Positions 31,876-40,959 of a stretch of DNA of 43,032 nt are shown here, piece by piece (the first letter of the stretch is position 1; the number at the start of each line of letters is the position of its first letter). Source of the DNA: Gemmatimonadota bacterium. GTDB lineage: Bacteria; Gemmatimonadota; Gemmatimonadetes; Gemmatimonadales; Gemmatimonadaceae. The notes under the pieces are model-generated. The model saw only the letters and a program-made list of their open reading frames with translations, was not told the origin of the DNA and did no database searches. The stretch spans positions 1 to 43,032 of the forward strand of contig JAJPIM010000031.1 in assembly GCA_021324775.1 (NCBI GenBank), written 5' to 3'. The position numbers and the translations under genes are program-made.

Positions 31876-34252
31876 GTCGTCGCCGCTCGCTGGCCAGGGC
31901 AACGGCCCACCACCCGAATGCGCCGATCATCGCGACGAGCGTGAGCGTCGCGCTCCACCGGAACACCGTATTGTGGAACTCGAGATCGACGGTGGTCGCA
32001 CCGGCGGGAAGCGGCACGCCGATCAGCGTATAGTCTGCCCGCCCGACGGGCGCCGGTTTACCGTCCACGGTCGCCCGCCATCCCGCATAGTAGTTCTCCG
32101 ACACGATCAGCGAGGCGCCGTCCGGCGCGGGACGATCGAGGCGGAATGTCATGTGCCCGGGGTCGTACCGGGTCGCAGTCACGCCGATGCCGAGCGGGGC
32201 GGGCGTCTGATCCACCTGCTTCCCGGTCACCGGGGCGGTCGTATCGTAGATCGCCGCGACCAGTGGATCAAACCGGGCGTCGGTCACGGTCGCGAGTGCA
32301 CGATCATCGCCGACTTTCACCGACACCGGGGTCACCCAAGCCGGTGGATTGTCGCCCGGCAACCGGTACAGATAGATGGTCGTGCCGGCTGCGTCGCGTA
32401 CCGGCCCCGCCACGAGACTTGCCCCCGGGAGCGGCAGCGTCGCCAGGTTGGTCAGGAGAAACCGGATGTTCAGGAGACGCCAGATCTGGGCGCTGAAGAT
32501 CGGCCGGAATCCGTCCGCCTTGCCTGCGAGAACGTCGTATCGCTTGATCTCGTTGCTGTGATATCCGATGGCCTGGCGAATGTCATGGATCATCAGCGCG
32601 TCGCCCTCGAGCTCGGGATCGCGCTGCGCGACATCCGGCCCGAGCGGCGCGGCCAGCACGCGCCCCGGTTCTTTCTGTGCGCGCAGGGAGTCGATCGCGG
32701 CATCGGACGCGTAGGTGACCGACGCGGGCGGCGAGAAATGCCAATACAGCCGCTCCACGCTCCAGAGATCGGCCGCGACCAGGACGCCGAGGAGAGCGGC
32801 GGTGACGGTCGCGGTGATGCGCCCGCGCCGGTAGAGCAGGATCGCCGAGCACACGAGGACCACGAACACGAGACACCGGATCGCGCCGGCGGCGACGGCC
32901 GGCTGGTTCTCCGCGACCCGGTCGGCCATCTCCGGCACCGCGATCCCGGCCGACAGGGTCGTGAGCGCCCCGCTGACCGCCAGGAGTGCGATCCCCAGCG
33001 CCACGATCATCCATGTCACCAGGTAGCCCGTGGGCACGGTCCGGCGGAGCACGTTCTCTACTCCTTCGGCCGCCAGCACCGCTACCGAGAACGCACTCAG
33101 GAAGAACATCATCGACGGCGCCCGGAAAAACTTCGTGCCCGGCACGAGCGCGTACACAATGTGGTAGAGGGGCGTCGATCCGCCGAGCGACCAGAGGGTC
33201 GCGGCGATCGCGATGATGAGCCAGTAGCGGATGTGACGGCGGCGCTCGGGGGCCGCACCGAAGAACGCGCACCCCATGAGGATCAGCACCACCGCGCCCA
33301 GATACTCGCTGTGGAAGTGGATGAGGTTGCGGCCCCAGTAGGCGTCGAGAATCCCCGAGAACTGCGGGAGGTACGTATTCATCAACTCTTCCAGCGGCAT
33401 CGAGAACTGGATCGCGAACTCGTAGCCGCCCTGGCCGCCGCCGGCGCGCGGCGACGACGAGATGTATTTGATCAGCGACGCGAACTGGATCGCGCCCATC
33501 GACATGCCGATGAGCGCGGCGCCGAGCGCCAGTCCCATCCGGCGGAGCGCCACGGGCCGCGGCGGCGTGAGTCCCGGCCCGCTCCACAGCCCGAGGTACA
33601 AACCGAAGGCGCCGCCGCCGAGCAGCAGGTACTGGAAGATCTGCGGGTGGGGCGTGAGCAGGGCGAAGCCGACGGCCAGCGCGATCGCGGGCCACGCCCA
33701 CCGGCGGCCATCCCGGATGCCGCGCAGGAGCAGCATCAGGACCAGCGGGAAAATCGCGCTCACGTACAGCTGGCCGTCGTGGCCGGGCGAGACGTAGGAC
33801 GCGATCGGGCCGGACATGAGATAGGCGAGTCCGCCGATCAGCGCCGCCGGGAACCGGAGGCCGGTACTGCGCAGGAAGAAGTACGCCAGCCACCCGGCGA
33901 GGAACAGGTGGACGATGAACAGCCATGTCACCGCCACGTCCGGGCGCATGAGAAAGCGGAACAGCACGCTCGGCGGGTAGAAAATGTCGCCGTTCATCGA
34001 GCCGATATACGGCATCCCGCCGAACAGATATGGGTTCCACTGCGCGAAGTGTCCCGTCCGCGCGAGCACCTCGTGCCCGAAGTTGCGGACCGCATAGCCG
34101 CCGATGTACTGGTCGCTCGTCGGCGAGACGAGAAATCCCCCGGTGAGCGCCGGAAACGCGAAGACCATCGTGGCCGCGGCGTAGACGAGCGCCGCCCAAG
34201 CGGCGCCGAATCGCGGGCCCGACGCGGTCGCCGGCGGACGAGAAGGTGTCAT
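31868..34252 (-). CDS. YfhO-family polytopic membrane protein
   Basis: A 794-residue protein with about a dozen transmembrane segments in the first 550 residues and a soluble C-terminal part. YfhO-type signature regions: FPALTGGFLVSPTSDQYIGG, HFAQWNPYLFGGMPYIG, FLRSTGLRFPAALIGGLAYL, PHPQIFQYLLLG. In Firmicutes YfhO glycosylates lipoteichoic acid using polyprenyl-phosphate sugar; here it is more probably a GT-C-like transferase for envelope glycans. The 8-nt overlap with the Dpm1-like gene supports donor-transferase pairing. The start ATG 34252 has little Shine-Dalgarno. It is divergent from a methyltransferase gene with a 57-nt gap. Confidence 0.85.
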   Translation of the reverse strand: MTPSRPPATASGPRFGAAWAALVYAAATMVFAFPALTGGFLVSPTSDQYIGGYAVRNFGHEVLARTGHFAQWNPYLFGGMPYIGSMNGDIFYPPSVLFRFLMRPDVAVTWLFIVHLFLAGWLAYFFLRSTGLRFPAALIGGLAYLMSGPIASYVSPGHDGQLYVSAIFPLVLMLLLRGIRDGRRWAWPAIALAVGFALLTPHPQIFQYLLLGGGAFGLYLGLWSGPGLTPPRPVALRRMGLALGAALIGMSMGAIQFASLIKYISSSPRAGGGQGGYEFAIQFSMPLEELMNTYLPQFSGILDAYWGRNLIHFHSEYLGAVVLILMGCAFFGAAPERRRHIRYWLIIAIAATLWSLGGSTPLYHIVYALVPGTKFFRAPSMMFFLSAFSVAVLAAEGVENVLRRTVPTGYLVTWMIVALGIALLAVSGALTTLSAGIAVPEMADRVAENQPAVAAGAIRCLVFVVLVCSAILLYRRGRITATVTAALLGVLVAADLWSVERLYWHFSPPASVTYASDAAIDSLRAQKEPGRVLAAPLGPDVAQRDPELEGDALMIHDIRQAIGYHSNEIKRYDVLAGKADGFRPIFSAQIWRLLNIRFLLTNLATLPLPGASLVAGPVRDAAGTTIYLYRLPGDNPPAWVTPVSVKVGDDRALATVTDARFDPLVAAIYDTTAPVTGKQVDQTPAPLGIGVTATRYDPGHMTFRLDRPAPDGASLIVSENYYAGWRATVDGKPAPVGRADYTLIGVPLPAGATTVDLEFHNTVFRWSATLTLVAMIGAFGWWAVALASERRRHG

Positions 34253-34309
34253 GGCGGACGAAAGGTGCGCGTTGCGGTCTGCGCGCGCTAGCTACTAGGT
34301 TCCGCGCGC

Positions 34310-34999
34310 ATGCACGGCCCGGCACTCCGCGAGTTCTACGACCGCGAGTATCACTTCGGTGAGGACGTCGACCGGCCAAATCCCGAGCGCCTCTGGCGCG
34401 CCGTGCGCGAGCTCGAGCCGCTGGCCGGCACCACGCTGCTCGACCTCGGGTGCGGCGTCGGCTGGGCCACCCGCCTCGCCGCGGCGCGCGGGCGGGTGCG
34501 TGACGCCGTGGGTCTCGATTTCTCGCGCACGGCGTTGCACGCCGCAGCCACCACGGGCCCGGCGAACGGGACCGCCGGTGCGCCGGACGGCGCGCCGGCG
34601 CGGATCACGTGGGTGTGCGGGGACGGCACTGCGCTCCCCTTCTCTGCTGGCACTTTCGATCGTGCGTTCTCGTTCGGATCGATGGAACATTTTCCCGATG
34701 TCGCCGCGGGATTCCGCGAGCTGGCCCGCGTGCTTCGCCCTGGCGCGATCGCGGTGACCGTCGTTCCCAATTTCTACGTCCGGACAGCCCAACCTGTTGA
34801 GCACCGCGACACCGAGAGCGGGTGGCGGCGGCTGATCACGGGCGCCGGACTCGAGGTCGTCCGCGTGCGCGCGGATCCGGGCCCGGCCATCTTCAAGAAT
34901 CGGCGGCCGCTTCGGATCATGCTGCGCGTTGGGCTCCGGCTGCTCGGGCTCGTCCCGGCGTTCCGCTACCAATTCATCTTCGTGATGCGGAAGCCCTGA
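34310..34999 (+). CDS. Class I SAM-dependent methyltransferase
   Basis: A 229-residue methyltransferase of the methyltransf_11 type: REFYDREYHFGED near the start, SAM-binding LLDLGCGVGWATRLAA (about 44-59), GLDFSRTAL, then GDGTALPFSAGTFDRAFSFGSMEHFPDV, the motif II-III region, and a C-terminal basic hydrophobic helix. It is divergent from the YfhO-like gene and its 3' end overlaps the convergent flippase-like gene by 26 nt. It probably modifies a glycan or lipid in this envelope cluster; substrate unknown. Confidence 0.85.
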   Translation: MHGPALREFYDREYHFGEDVDRPNPERLWRAVRELEPLAGTTLLDLGCGVGWATRLAAARGRVRDAVGLDFSRTALHAAATTGPANGTAGAPDGAPARITWVCGDGTALPFSAGTFDRAFSFGSMEHFPDVAAGFRELARVLRPGAIAVTVVPNFYVRTAQPVEHRDTESGWRRLITGAGLEVVRVRADPGPAIFKNRRPLRIMLRVGLRLLGLVPAFRYQFIFVMRKP

Positions 35000-36020
35000 G
35001 ACGCCGGGCGACCGCGTCGATGCTGACGACGGTCGCGGCGCCGATGATCTCGAGCGAGACGAGCCATATCCGCGACGCGATGGCCAGCACCGCCGCACGC
35101 TCCGGACCGATCGCCGACTTCAGCGTGACGACGAGTGCGCCCTCGCGGACGACCAGCCCGCCGGGGGCGAAGACGGCGATGAGCCCCAGCAGGTAGCTCC
35201 CGACGTACGACGTCGCGGCCAGCCAGAGGTGCGGTGCGTCGTCGCCGAACAGCGAGACGGCGAACAGCCAAAACGCCAAGCCATATCCCGCCCAGCCCAG
35301 CGCCGACCGCACGACGTACAGCGCGAAGGCGCGCTGGGGCGGCGCCGGGAGTGGGACTGGCCGCTTCGTGATGCGCTCGGCCCAGCGGCGCGCCGCCGGG
35401 AGCATCCTCGGGAGCGCGACGATGAGCGCCGCCGTGAGCAGGACCCCGAGTACGAGCTGGGACGCGGTGTCGAGCTGCCCGGTCCACGCCCCGAGGAAGT
35501 GCGGCGCGCCGCTCAGGATCAGCACGAAGCCGGTGGCGAGCAGCACCAGTTGCTGGAGCAACACCGCCACGGTGGCCGCGACGGGAGACGCACCGGCGTC
35601 CGTACTCATGGCGGCGAGCCCCGCGAACTGCCAGACACCGCCCGGCGCGTATCGCGCGAGGTTGGTCACGAAGAAGATGCGGACCGCGCGGAACCACGAG
35701 AGTCGCGTCGGCGAGTGACGGAGCGCCGCGTCCCACCACGGCAAGCTGGATGACCAGAGCTGCACGAGTTGCGAATACGACGCCATCCAAACCGCCGAGG
35801 CGAGGAGCAGGATCGGCCAATGCACGTGCGGACGGACCGCGCGGAGCGCCGGGGACGTCGACCGCACGAGACCGATGAGGACGACGAGCCCTGCCAGGAT
35901 GGCGACAACCTGCACGAGGGGCAGCAGGCGACGCCACCACGAGGGCGCCGCCGGGCTGCGGCGGGCCGATTCGCCGGAGAGCATCGCCTGATCGGCCGGG
36001 TCATCGGGAGCGCCCATCAC
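34974..36020 (-). CDS. LPG_synthase_TM (UPF0104) flippase-like membrane protein
   Basis: A 348-residue protein with about eight transmembrane segments. It resembles the lysylphosphatidylglycerol synthase transmembrane region family: SQLVQLWSS, FFVTNLARYAPGGVWQFAGL, the central RMLPAARRWAER loop, and YLLGLIAVFAPGGLVVREGAL. There is no catalytic lysyltransferase domain. Such stand-alone domains often lie in glycan clusters and are thought to flip or regulate lipid-linked intermediates. The 3' end overlaps the methyltransferase by 26 nt tail-to-tail. The start ATG 36020 is immediately next to a tandem-repeat block. Confidence 0.85.
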   Translation of the reverse strand: MMGAPDDPADQAMLSGESARRSPAAPSWWRRLLPLVQVVAILAGLVVLIGLVRSTSPALRAVRPHVHWPILLLASAVWMASYSQLVQLWSSSLPWWDAALRHSPTRLSWFRAVRIFFVTNLARYAPGGVWQFAGLAAMSTDAGASPVAATVAVLLQQLVLLATGFVLILSGAPHFLGAWTGQLDTASQLVLGVLLTAALIVALPRMLPAARRWAERITKRPVPLPAPPQRAFALYVVRSALGWAGYGLAFWLFAVSLFGDDAPHLWLAATSYVGSYLLGLIAVFAPGGLVVREGALVVTLKSAIGPERAAVLAIASRIWLVSLEIIGAATVVSIDAVARRLRASASRR

Positions 36021-36170
36021 GCCGGGCTCACGCGGGGCTCATCACGCGGGGCCTCATCACGCGGGGCCTCATCACGCGGGGCCTCATCACGCGGGCTCAT
36101 CACGCGGGGCTCATCACGGGCGGCTGATCACGTGGGGGGCATCACCGGCCGCTGATCACCGAGGCTCATG
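36018..36170. repeat. Tandem repeat array of 13-15-bp units
   Basis: About ten consecutive units ending in ATCAC or a variant. Three identical 15-bp units GCGGGGCCTCATCAC lie at 36046-36060, 36061-36075 and 36076-36090, flanked by 13-14-bp versions (36032-36045, 36091-36103, 36104-36117) and decaying versions (36118-36131, 36132-36145, 36146-36159). It fills the space between the divergent flippase-like and glycosyltransferase genes. One reading frame through it is a Ser/Arg repeat, but no gene is supported. Confidence 0.85.
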
Positions 36171-36233
36171 GGGCGCATGCCGGGAGAGTATACGCGCGTT
36201 GCCCCGTGCGCGCTCGCCGGGCATCATTGCCGG

Positions 36234-37436
36234 GTGCGCATCCTCATCGTATCGACCGCGTTCCCCAGATATCAGGACGATCCGACGGCCAAATGGCTCG
36301 TCGAGACGATCCGACGGCTGGCCTCCGAGGGATATGAGTTCGAGGTGCTGACGTCCGCGTACCGAGGAGGAGGCAACACCGAATACGCGGGAATTCCGGT
36401 GCACCGGTTCCGCTACTTCTTCGCGCGCTGGGAGAACCTGACCCACGAGGAATCGGCGCCCGACCGGATGCAGCGGTCCCTGTTGTACAAGGGGATGGCG
36501 TTCAGTTACGTCGTATTCGGCACCATCGCGGCCTGGCGGCTCGGCCGCCGCGGGCGCTTCGACATCGTGCATGTCCACTGGCCGGTCCCGCACGCGATCT
36601 TCGGGTGGGCGGCGCGCGCCGGCAGCGCCTCACCGCTCAAGATCATCGCACACTTTTACTCCGTGGAGCTTCGCTGGGTCCGGCACTCCCTGCGGCCACT
36701 CCGCGGCTTTCTCCGCCGCGCGATCACGTCCGCGGATCGTGTCGTCGCGATATCCAACAGCACCGCCGCCGAGGTGCGTTCGGTGGCGCCCGTGCCGGTC
36801 GAGGTGATCCCGTATGCCGTCGACCTCCCCGTGCCGCCGCTCACGGCGCTGCCCCGCACGCAAGCGCCCGCATATTCGATCCTGTTCGTCGGACGCCTCG
36901 CGGAGCGTAAAGGCGTCCGCTATCTGATTGATGCCGTCGCGGATCTGCCTGCCGCGCTGCAGCCGCACCTCACCGTCATCGGCGACGGTCCGGAGCGCGG
37001 CGCGCTCGAAGCACAGTCGCGGGCGCGCGGTGCCGGCGACCGAGTGACGTTTCGGGGATGGGTGCCGCCCGAGGCGCTCGACGCCGCGTACACGGCGGCG
37101 TCGGTGTTCGTGCTGCCCGCCGTCGTCGATGCCCGTGGCGACACCGAGGGACTCGGCATGGTCCTCCTCGAGGCGATGGCCTATCGCGTGCCCGTGATCT
37201 CGACACCACTGGGTGGCGTGACGGACATCGTCCGGCATGACAGCACCGGGCTCCTCGTGCCGCCGAACGATGCATCGGCGCTCGCTGCGGCCATCATGCT
37301 GCTGGCGACCAACCCGGCGATCGCGGACCGTCTGGGTACCGCCGGGCGCGACTACGCGCTCAGTCACTTCAGTTGGGCCGCGGTCCTGGGACAGTGGCGC
37401 GCCCTGTACGCGGGAGTGCTGGAGCGCCAGCGGTAG
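36234..37436 (+). CDS. GT4-family glycosyltransferase
   Basis: The start is set at GTG 36234 (RILIVSTAFPRYQDDPTAKW after the initiator); ATG 36168 is possible but its first 22 residues derive from DNA next to the repeat array. GT-B fold with N-terminal acceptor domain (FDIVHVHWPVPHAIFG) and C-terminal donor domain: ILFVGRLAERKGVRYLIDAV, GDGPERGALE, VTFRGWVPPEALDAAY, then the E-x7-E motif in EGLGMVLLEAMAYRVPV, and GLLVPPNDASAL. This is a WbuB/PimB-like retaining glycosyltransferase; donor unknown. The next gene is the kinase-permease fusion, 110 nt downstream. Confidence 0.9.
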   Translation: MRILIVSTAFPRYQDDPTAKWLVETIRRLASEGYEFEVLTSAYRGGGNTEYAGIPVHRFRYFFARWENLTHEESAPDRMQRSLLYKGMAFSYVVFGTIAAWRLGRRGRFDIVHVHWPVPHAIFGWAARAGSASPLKIIAHFYSVELRWVRHSLRPLRGFLRRAITSADRVVAISNSTAAEVRSVAPVPVEVIPYAVDLPVPPLTALPRTQAPAYSILFVGRLAERKGVRYLIDAVADLPAALQPHLTVIGDGPERGALEAQSRARGAGDRVTFRGWVPPEALDAAYTAASVFVLPAVVDARGDTEGLGMVLLEAMAYRVPVISTPLGGVTDIVRHDSTGLLVPPNDASALAAAIMLLATNPAIADRLGTAGRDYALSHFSWAAVLGQWRALYAGVLERQR

Positions 37437-37546
37437 CCTGCGAGAGCGCATCACGCCTGACAGCATTCTGACATTCCGCTGACATCGCGCGGCGGTACGC
37501 GGCACGACACGCGCCGCACAAACCATCGACCCGGTGCGAGTGTCGA

Positions 37547-40500
37547 ATGGAACCGATGACGAGTTCCAGTGGCCCCGCCGATGATGTTGCCCCACGGCTG
37601 CAGCGCGCGATCGAGGCCCGGTACGTCCTGATCAGCCGCCTGCAGGGCGGTGCGATGTCGGCGGTGTTCCTCGCGCGCGATGCGTCGCTCGGCCGGCGCG
37701 TCGTGATCAAGGTGCTGCCAGGCGGCGTGGCCAGTGCGGATGCCATCGACCGGTTCAGGCGCGAGATCGCGACCGTTGCAGCGCTGTCTCATCCACAGAT
37801 CGTGCCGATCCTGGCTGCCGGCGACGTCGAAGGACTGCCCTACTTCGTCATGCCGTATGTCGAGGGGGAATCGCTCTCGCGCCGGCTGGCGCGGGGTCCG
37901 CTCTCCGTGCGGCAAACGGTGAGCATCCTCGTGGACGTCGCGCGGGCGTTGGCGTTCGCGCACGAGCGGGGCGTGATCCATCGTGACATCAAGCCGGGCA
38001 ACATCCTCCTCACCGCCGACTCCGCCGTCGTCACGGATTTCGGCATCGCCAAAGCTCGCGTGGCAGCCCGGCCGCGCGGCAGCCGCGCGGTCTGGCACCT
38101 CGCGAGCGACGGCTCGAATCTCACGGACCAGGGCACCTCGCTCGGCACACCGGCCTACATGGCGCCTGAGCAAATCGCGGGCGACGATGAGATCGACAAC
38201 CGTGCCGATCTGTATTCGTTCGGCGTCACCGCGTATGAGATGCTGGCCGGATCGCCGCCGTTTGCGGCCGCCACGCGCCGGCAGCTGCTGAGCGCGCATC
38301 TCGTCGAGCTGCCGACGCCGATTGCGAGGCGCCGGCAGGATGTGCCGCGCGGCCTCGCAGACGTCATCATGCAGTGCCTTGCCAAGGATCCGGAAGCGCG
38401 CCCGCGAACGGCGATGGAGATCGTCCGCACGTTGCAGGATCCCATCGCCCTCGCCACGCGCAGCGGTCAAGCCGCCGAGGCACGACGGGGAGGGGATGCC
38501 ACTCGTGCGGCCCGAGCGCTCGATCGGTTCCGCGCATTCCTCGGAGATCTCAGAGTCGGAGCCCGAAGCTTGCTCCGGGTGCCCTCGATCACCGTATCCG
38601 CTCTGGTCTGTCTCGCGCTCGGCTCAGGCGCCACGCTGTCGGTCTTCACGGCGATCGATCGGGCGTTGATCCAGCCGCTCCCGTTCTCACATGCGGGCGA
38701 GCTGGTGACCGTGTACCGCACCACGCCGCATTTCGACGGCGGGCCATTCTCTCCACCGAACTTCGCCGACCTTGCCCGGACCGATCGTAGCCTCGACAGC
38801 CTCGCGGCAATCGCGACCACGGCCGGGCACGTGTTGATCGGCGACGACGCCAGCGCAGTCAATGTCGTGCGCGCCAGCGGCGCGCTGTTCGCGGACCTTG
38901 GCGTCGCAGCATTGCACGGCCGGTTGCTCGGCAGCAATGATGGCCGCGCCGAGGCGCCCCCGGTCGCCGTTGTCAGCGAGGAATACTGGCAATCGCAGTT
39001 CGGGGCTGACCTGGCGGCGATCGGTCGCACCATCCAGCTTGACGGCGTACCGACCACCGTAGTGGGCGTCCTGCCCAGCCAGTTCCGGGTGCCGTATGGA
39101 CCCGCGGAGATCGAGGGCGACATCTGGATTCCCCTCCGATTCACCGACAAGGAGGCAAGCGCTAGTTCCCGCCGGACGAACTTCCTGGCCGTGCTCGGCA
39201 GGCTGGCCCCGGGGGCGACCGTCCGCCGAGCGGAGAGCGAACTGGTCGGATTGATGGCGGGCCTTGCAAAGACATACCCAGGCCTCGAGGGGGAGTCGGC
39301 GCGTGTCGTGCCTCTGGAGAGCGACAGCGCCGCGTCGGTGCGGCCATCGCTCCTGTTGTTGCTGGGAGCCGTGTGCATGGTGCTGCTGATCGCGACGGCC
39401 AATGTCGTCTGTCTGCTGTTGGCCAGGGGCGTGCAGCGGGAACGCGAGACCGCCATCCGCGCAGCCATGGGCGGGTCGCGATGGGCTGTGGTGCGGCCTG
39501 TCATCGCCGAGAGCACCTTACTCGCGACGGTAGGCGTCACGGCCGGCTGGGGAGTCGCGTGGCTCACCATCCGGATCATCGGCGCGCGGGTCATCGACGA
39601 CATACCGCAACTCGCCCATCTGTCGCTCGGCACTCGCATCATCCCGGTCGCGTTCGCGCTGGCGATCGTCGTGACGCTGCTGGCCGGTGCCCTCCCCGCA
39701 TGGCGCAATGCCGGGATCGAGCCACAAGCCGCGTTACGAGGCGGGACGGGTGGAGGGACTGGCCGTGACCGCAATCGGATCCTGTCGGCACTCGTCGTCG
39801 CGGAGGTCGCGCTTTCGCTCATGCTCCTGGTGGGCGCCGGGCTTATGCTCAAAGGTTTCGTCCGGCTCACGGAGCAGGACTCAGGGTTCGACCGTCGTCC
39901 GGTGTTGACCGTGGAGGCCGCCGTGTCACCGGTGCGCTACCGCGACAGTTCCGCTGTCCGTGCGTTTCTCGAGCCCGCGCTCTCGGCAATCGGCCGACTC
40001 CCCGGAGTGGAGGCGGTTGGGGCGATTTCAGTGATGCCAATCCGCAACTGGGGCTACAACTCGAACATCCGCTACGAGGGCCAGCCCGCCGAACGGATCA
40101 CGCAGCGGCCCCTTGTCGAGCAGCGCGTTTTGACCCCGGGTCTGTTTCAGGTCACCCGGCAGCATCTGATCGCCGGCCGGTTCCTTCGGGACGACGACGC
40201 AGCACCGGGAATCCCCGTCGTGGTCGTCGTGAACGACCTGCTCGCCAAGCGAGATTTCCCCGGACAAGATCCGGTCGGCAAACGCTTCTACCTGACGGAT
40301 ACCTCGTTCGCCACGATCGTAGGCGTCGTGAGCGCCATCAGCAACAACGGTCCGACTGGCGAGGCGCGGCCGGAGGTGGATTACCCATACTTTCGCGCCG
40401 GCGACGGGGCGGCGACGCGGTTCAACATCATGGTTCGAGTGCGGAACGGCGACCCTTCCCTCCTCACGGCGGCGGTCAGGACGGCGATCCGCTCGATCGA

Positions 40501-40957
40501 CAACCAGGCAGCATTGACGCGGATCATGCCGATGCCGGATGTGCTGAACGACAGTGTGCGGCGCCCACGGCTGATGCTGTCGCTCATTGGGGTCTTTGCC
40601 GGAGTCGCGGTCGTGCTCGCGATTGCCGGGCTGTACGGTGTGCTGAGCTATGCCGTCGCCCAGCGAACTCGCGAGCTTGGCATCCGGTCCGCGCTGGGTT
40701 GCACACCGGCGCAGACTGTGGGTCTGGTGGCGCGCCGCGGAATGATCCTCGCGGTCGTCGGCGTCGCCTGCGGGCTTGCCGGGGGGGCAGCCATCACCCG
40801 GCTTCTGGGGTCGATCCTGTACGGCGTCAGCCCACTCGATGGCGAGACGTGGTTCGTCGTCACCATCGCCCTGCTTGCCGCCGCGATCGTGGCCACGCTG
40901 ATTCCATCGATCCGCGCGACGCAGATCGACCCATTGCAGGCGATCCGGGCCGAGTAG
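37547..40957 (+). CDS. Ser/Thr protein kinase fused to an ADOP/MacB-type permease
   Basis: A 1136-residue fusion. The kinase domain is about residues 25-300: LQGGAMSAVF loop, Lys55 in VVIKVL, HRDIKPGNIL with HRD at 145-147, DFG at 164-166, and APEQ at 206-209. It is apparently active. The rest (about 330-1136) is an acidobacterial duplicated orphan permease: first transmembrane helix about 348-370, a MacB_PCD-like periplasmic region, FtsX helices about 605-630 and following, a second MacB_PCD region and a final set with RTRELGIRSALGCTPAQ and the usual ending SIRATQIDPLQAIRAE. Typical ADOPs have a short cytoplasmic N-terminus; here a kinase takes its place. No ATPase gene lies nearby. The gene ends 2 nt before the convergent deacetylase stop. 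Confidence 0.9.
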   Translation: MEPMTSSSGPADDVAPRLQRAIEARYVLISRLQGGAMSAVFLARDASLGRRVVIKVLPGGVASADAIDRFRREIATVAALSHPQIVPILAAGDVEGLPYFVMPYVEGESLSRRLARGPLSVRQTVSILVDVARALAFAHERGVIHRDIKPGNILLTADSAVVTDFGIAKARVAARPRGSRAVWHLASDGSNLTDQGTSLGTPAYMAPEQIAGDDEIDNRADLYSFGVTAYEMLAGSPPFAAATRRQLLSAHLVELPTPIARRRQDVPRGLADVIMQCLAKDPEARPRTAMEIVRTLQDPIALATRSGQAAEARRGGDATRAARALDRFRAFLGDLRVGARSLLRVPSITVSALVCLALGSGATLSVFTAIDRALIQPLPFSHAGELVTVYRTTPHFDGGPFSPPNFADLARTDRSLDSLAAIATTAGHVLIGDDASAVNVVRASGALFADLGVAALHGRLLGSNDGRAEAPPVAVVSEEYWQSQFGADLAAIGRTIQLDGVPTTVVGVLPSQFRVPYGPAEIEGDIWIPLRFTDKEASASSRRTNFLAVLGRLAPGATVRRAESELVGLMAGLAKTYPGLEGESARVVPLESDSAASVRPSLLLLLGAVCMVLLIATANVVCLLLARGVQRERETAIRAAMGGSRWAVVRPVIAESTLLATVGVTAGWGVAWLTIRIIGARVIDDIPQLAHLSLGTRIIPVAFALAIVVTLLAGALPAWRNAGIEPQAALRGGTGGGTGRDRNRILSALVVAEVALSLMLLVGAGLMLKGFVRLTEQDSGFDRRPVLTVEAAVSPVRYRDSSAVRAFLEPALSAIGRLPGVEAVGAISVMPIRNWGYNSNIRYEGQPAERITQRPLVEQRVLTPGLFQVTRQHLIAGRFLRDDDAAPGIPVVVVVNDLLAKRDFPGQDPVGKRFYLTDTSFATIVGVVSAISNNGPTGEARPEVDYPYFRAGDGAATRFNIMVRVRNGDPSLLTAAVRTAIRSIDNQAALTRIMPMPDVLNDSVRRPRLMLSLIGVFAGVAVVLAIAGLYGVLSYAVAQRTRELGIRSALGCTPAQTVGLVARRGMILAVVGVACGLAGGAAITRLLGSILYGVSPLDGETWFVVTIALLAAAIVATLIPSIRATQIDPLQAIRAE

Positions 40958-40959
40958 GC

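Noticed and set aside
31694-34291. 865-residue plus-strand frame opposite the YfhO-like and GT2 genes
   Set aside because: The product is a run of charged low-complexity sequence and is the antisense shadow of two well-supported genes.
32583-34379. 598-residue minus-strand frame overlapping the YfhO-like gene
   Set aside because: Extremely Arg/Pro/Ala-rich product, a typical out-of-frame shadow of GC-rich coding DNA. The YfhO frame has transmembrane segments and family motifs.
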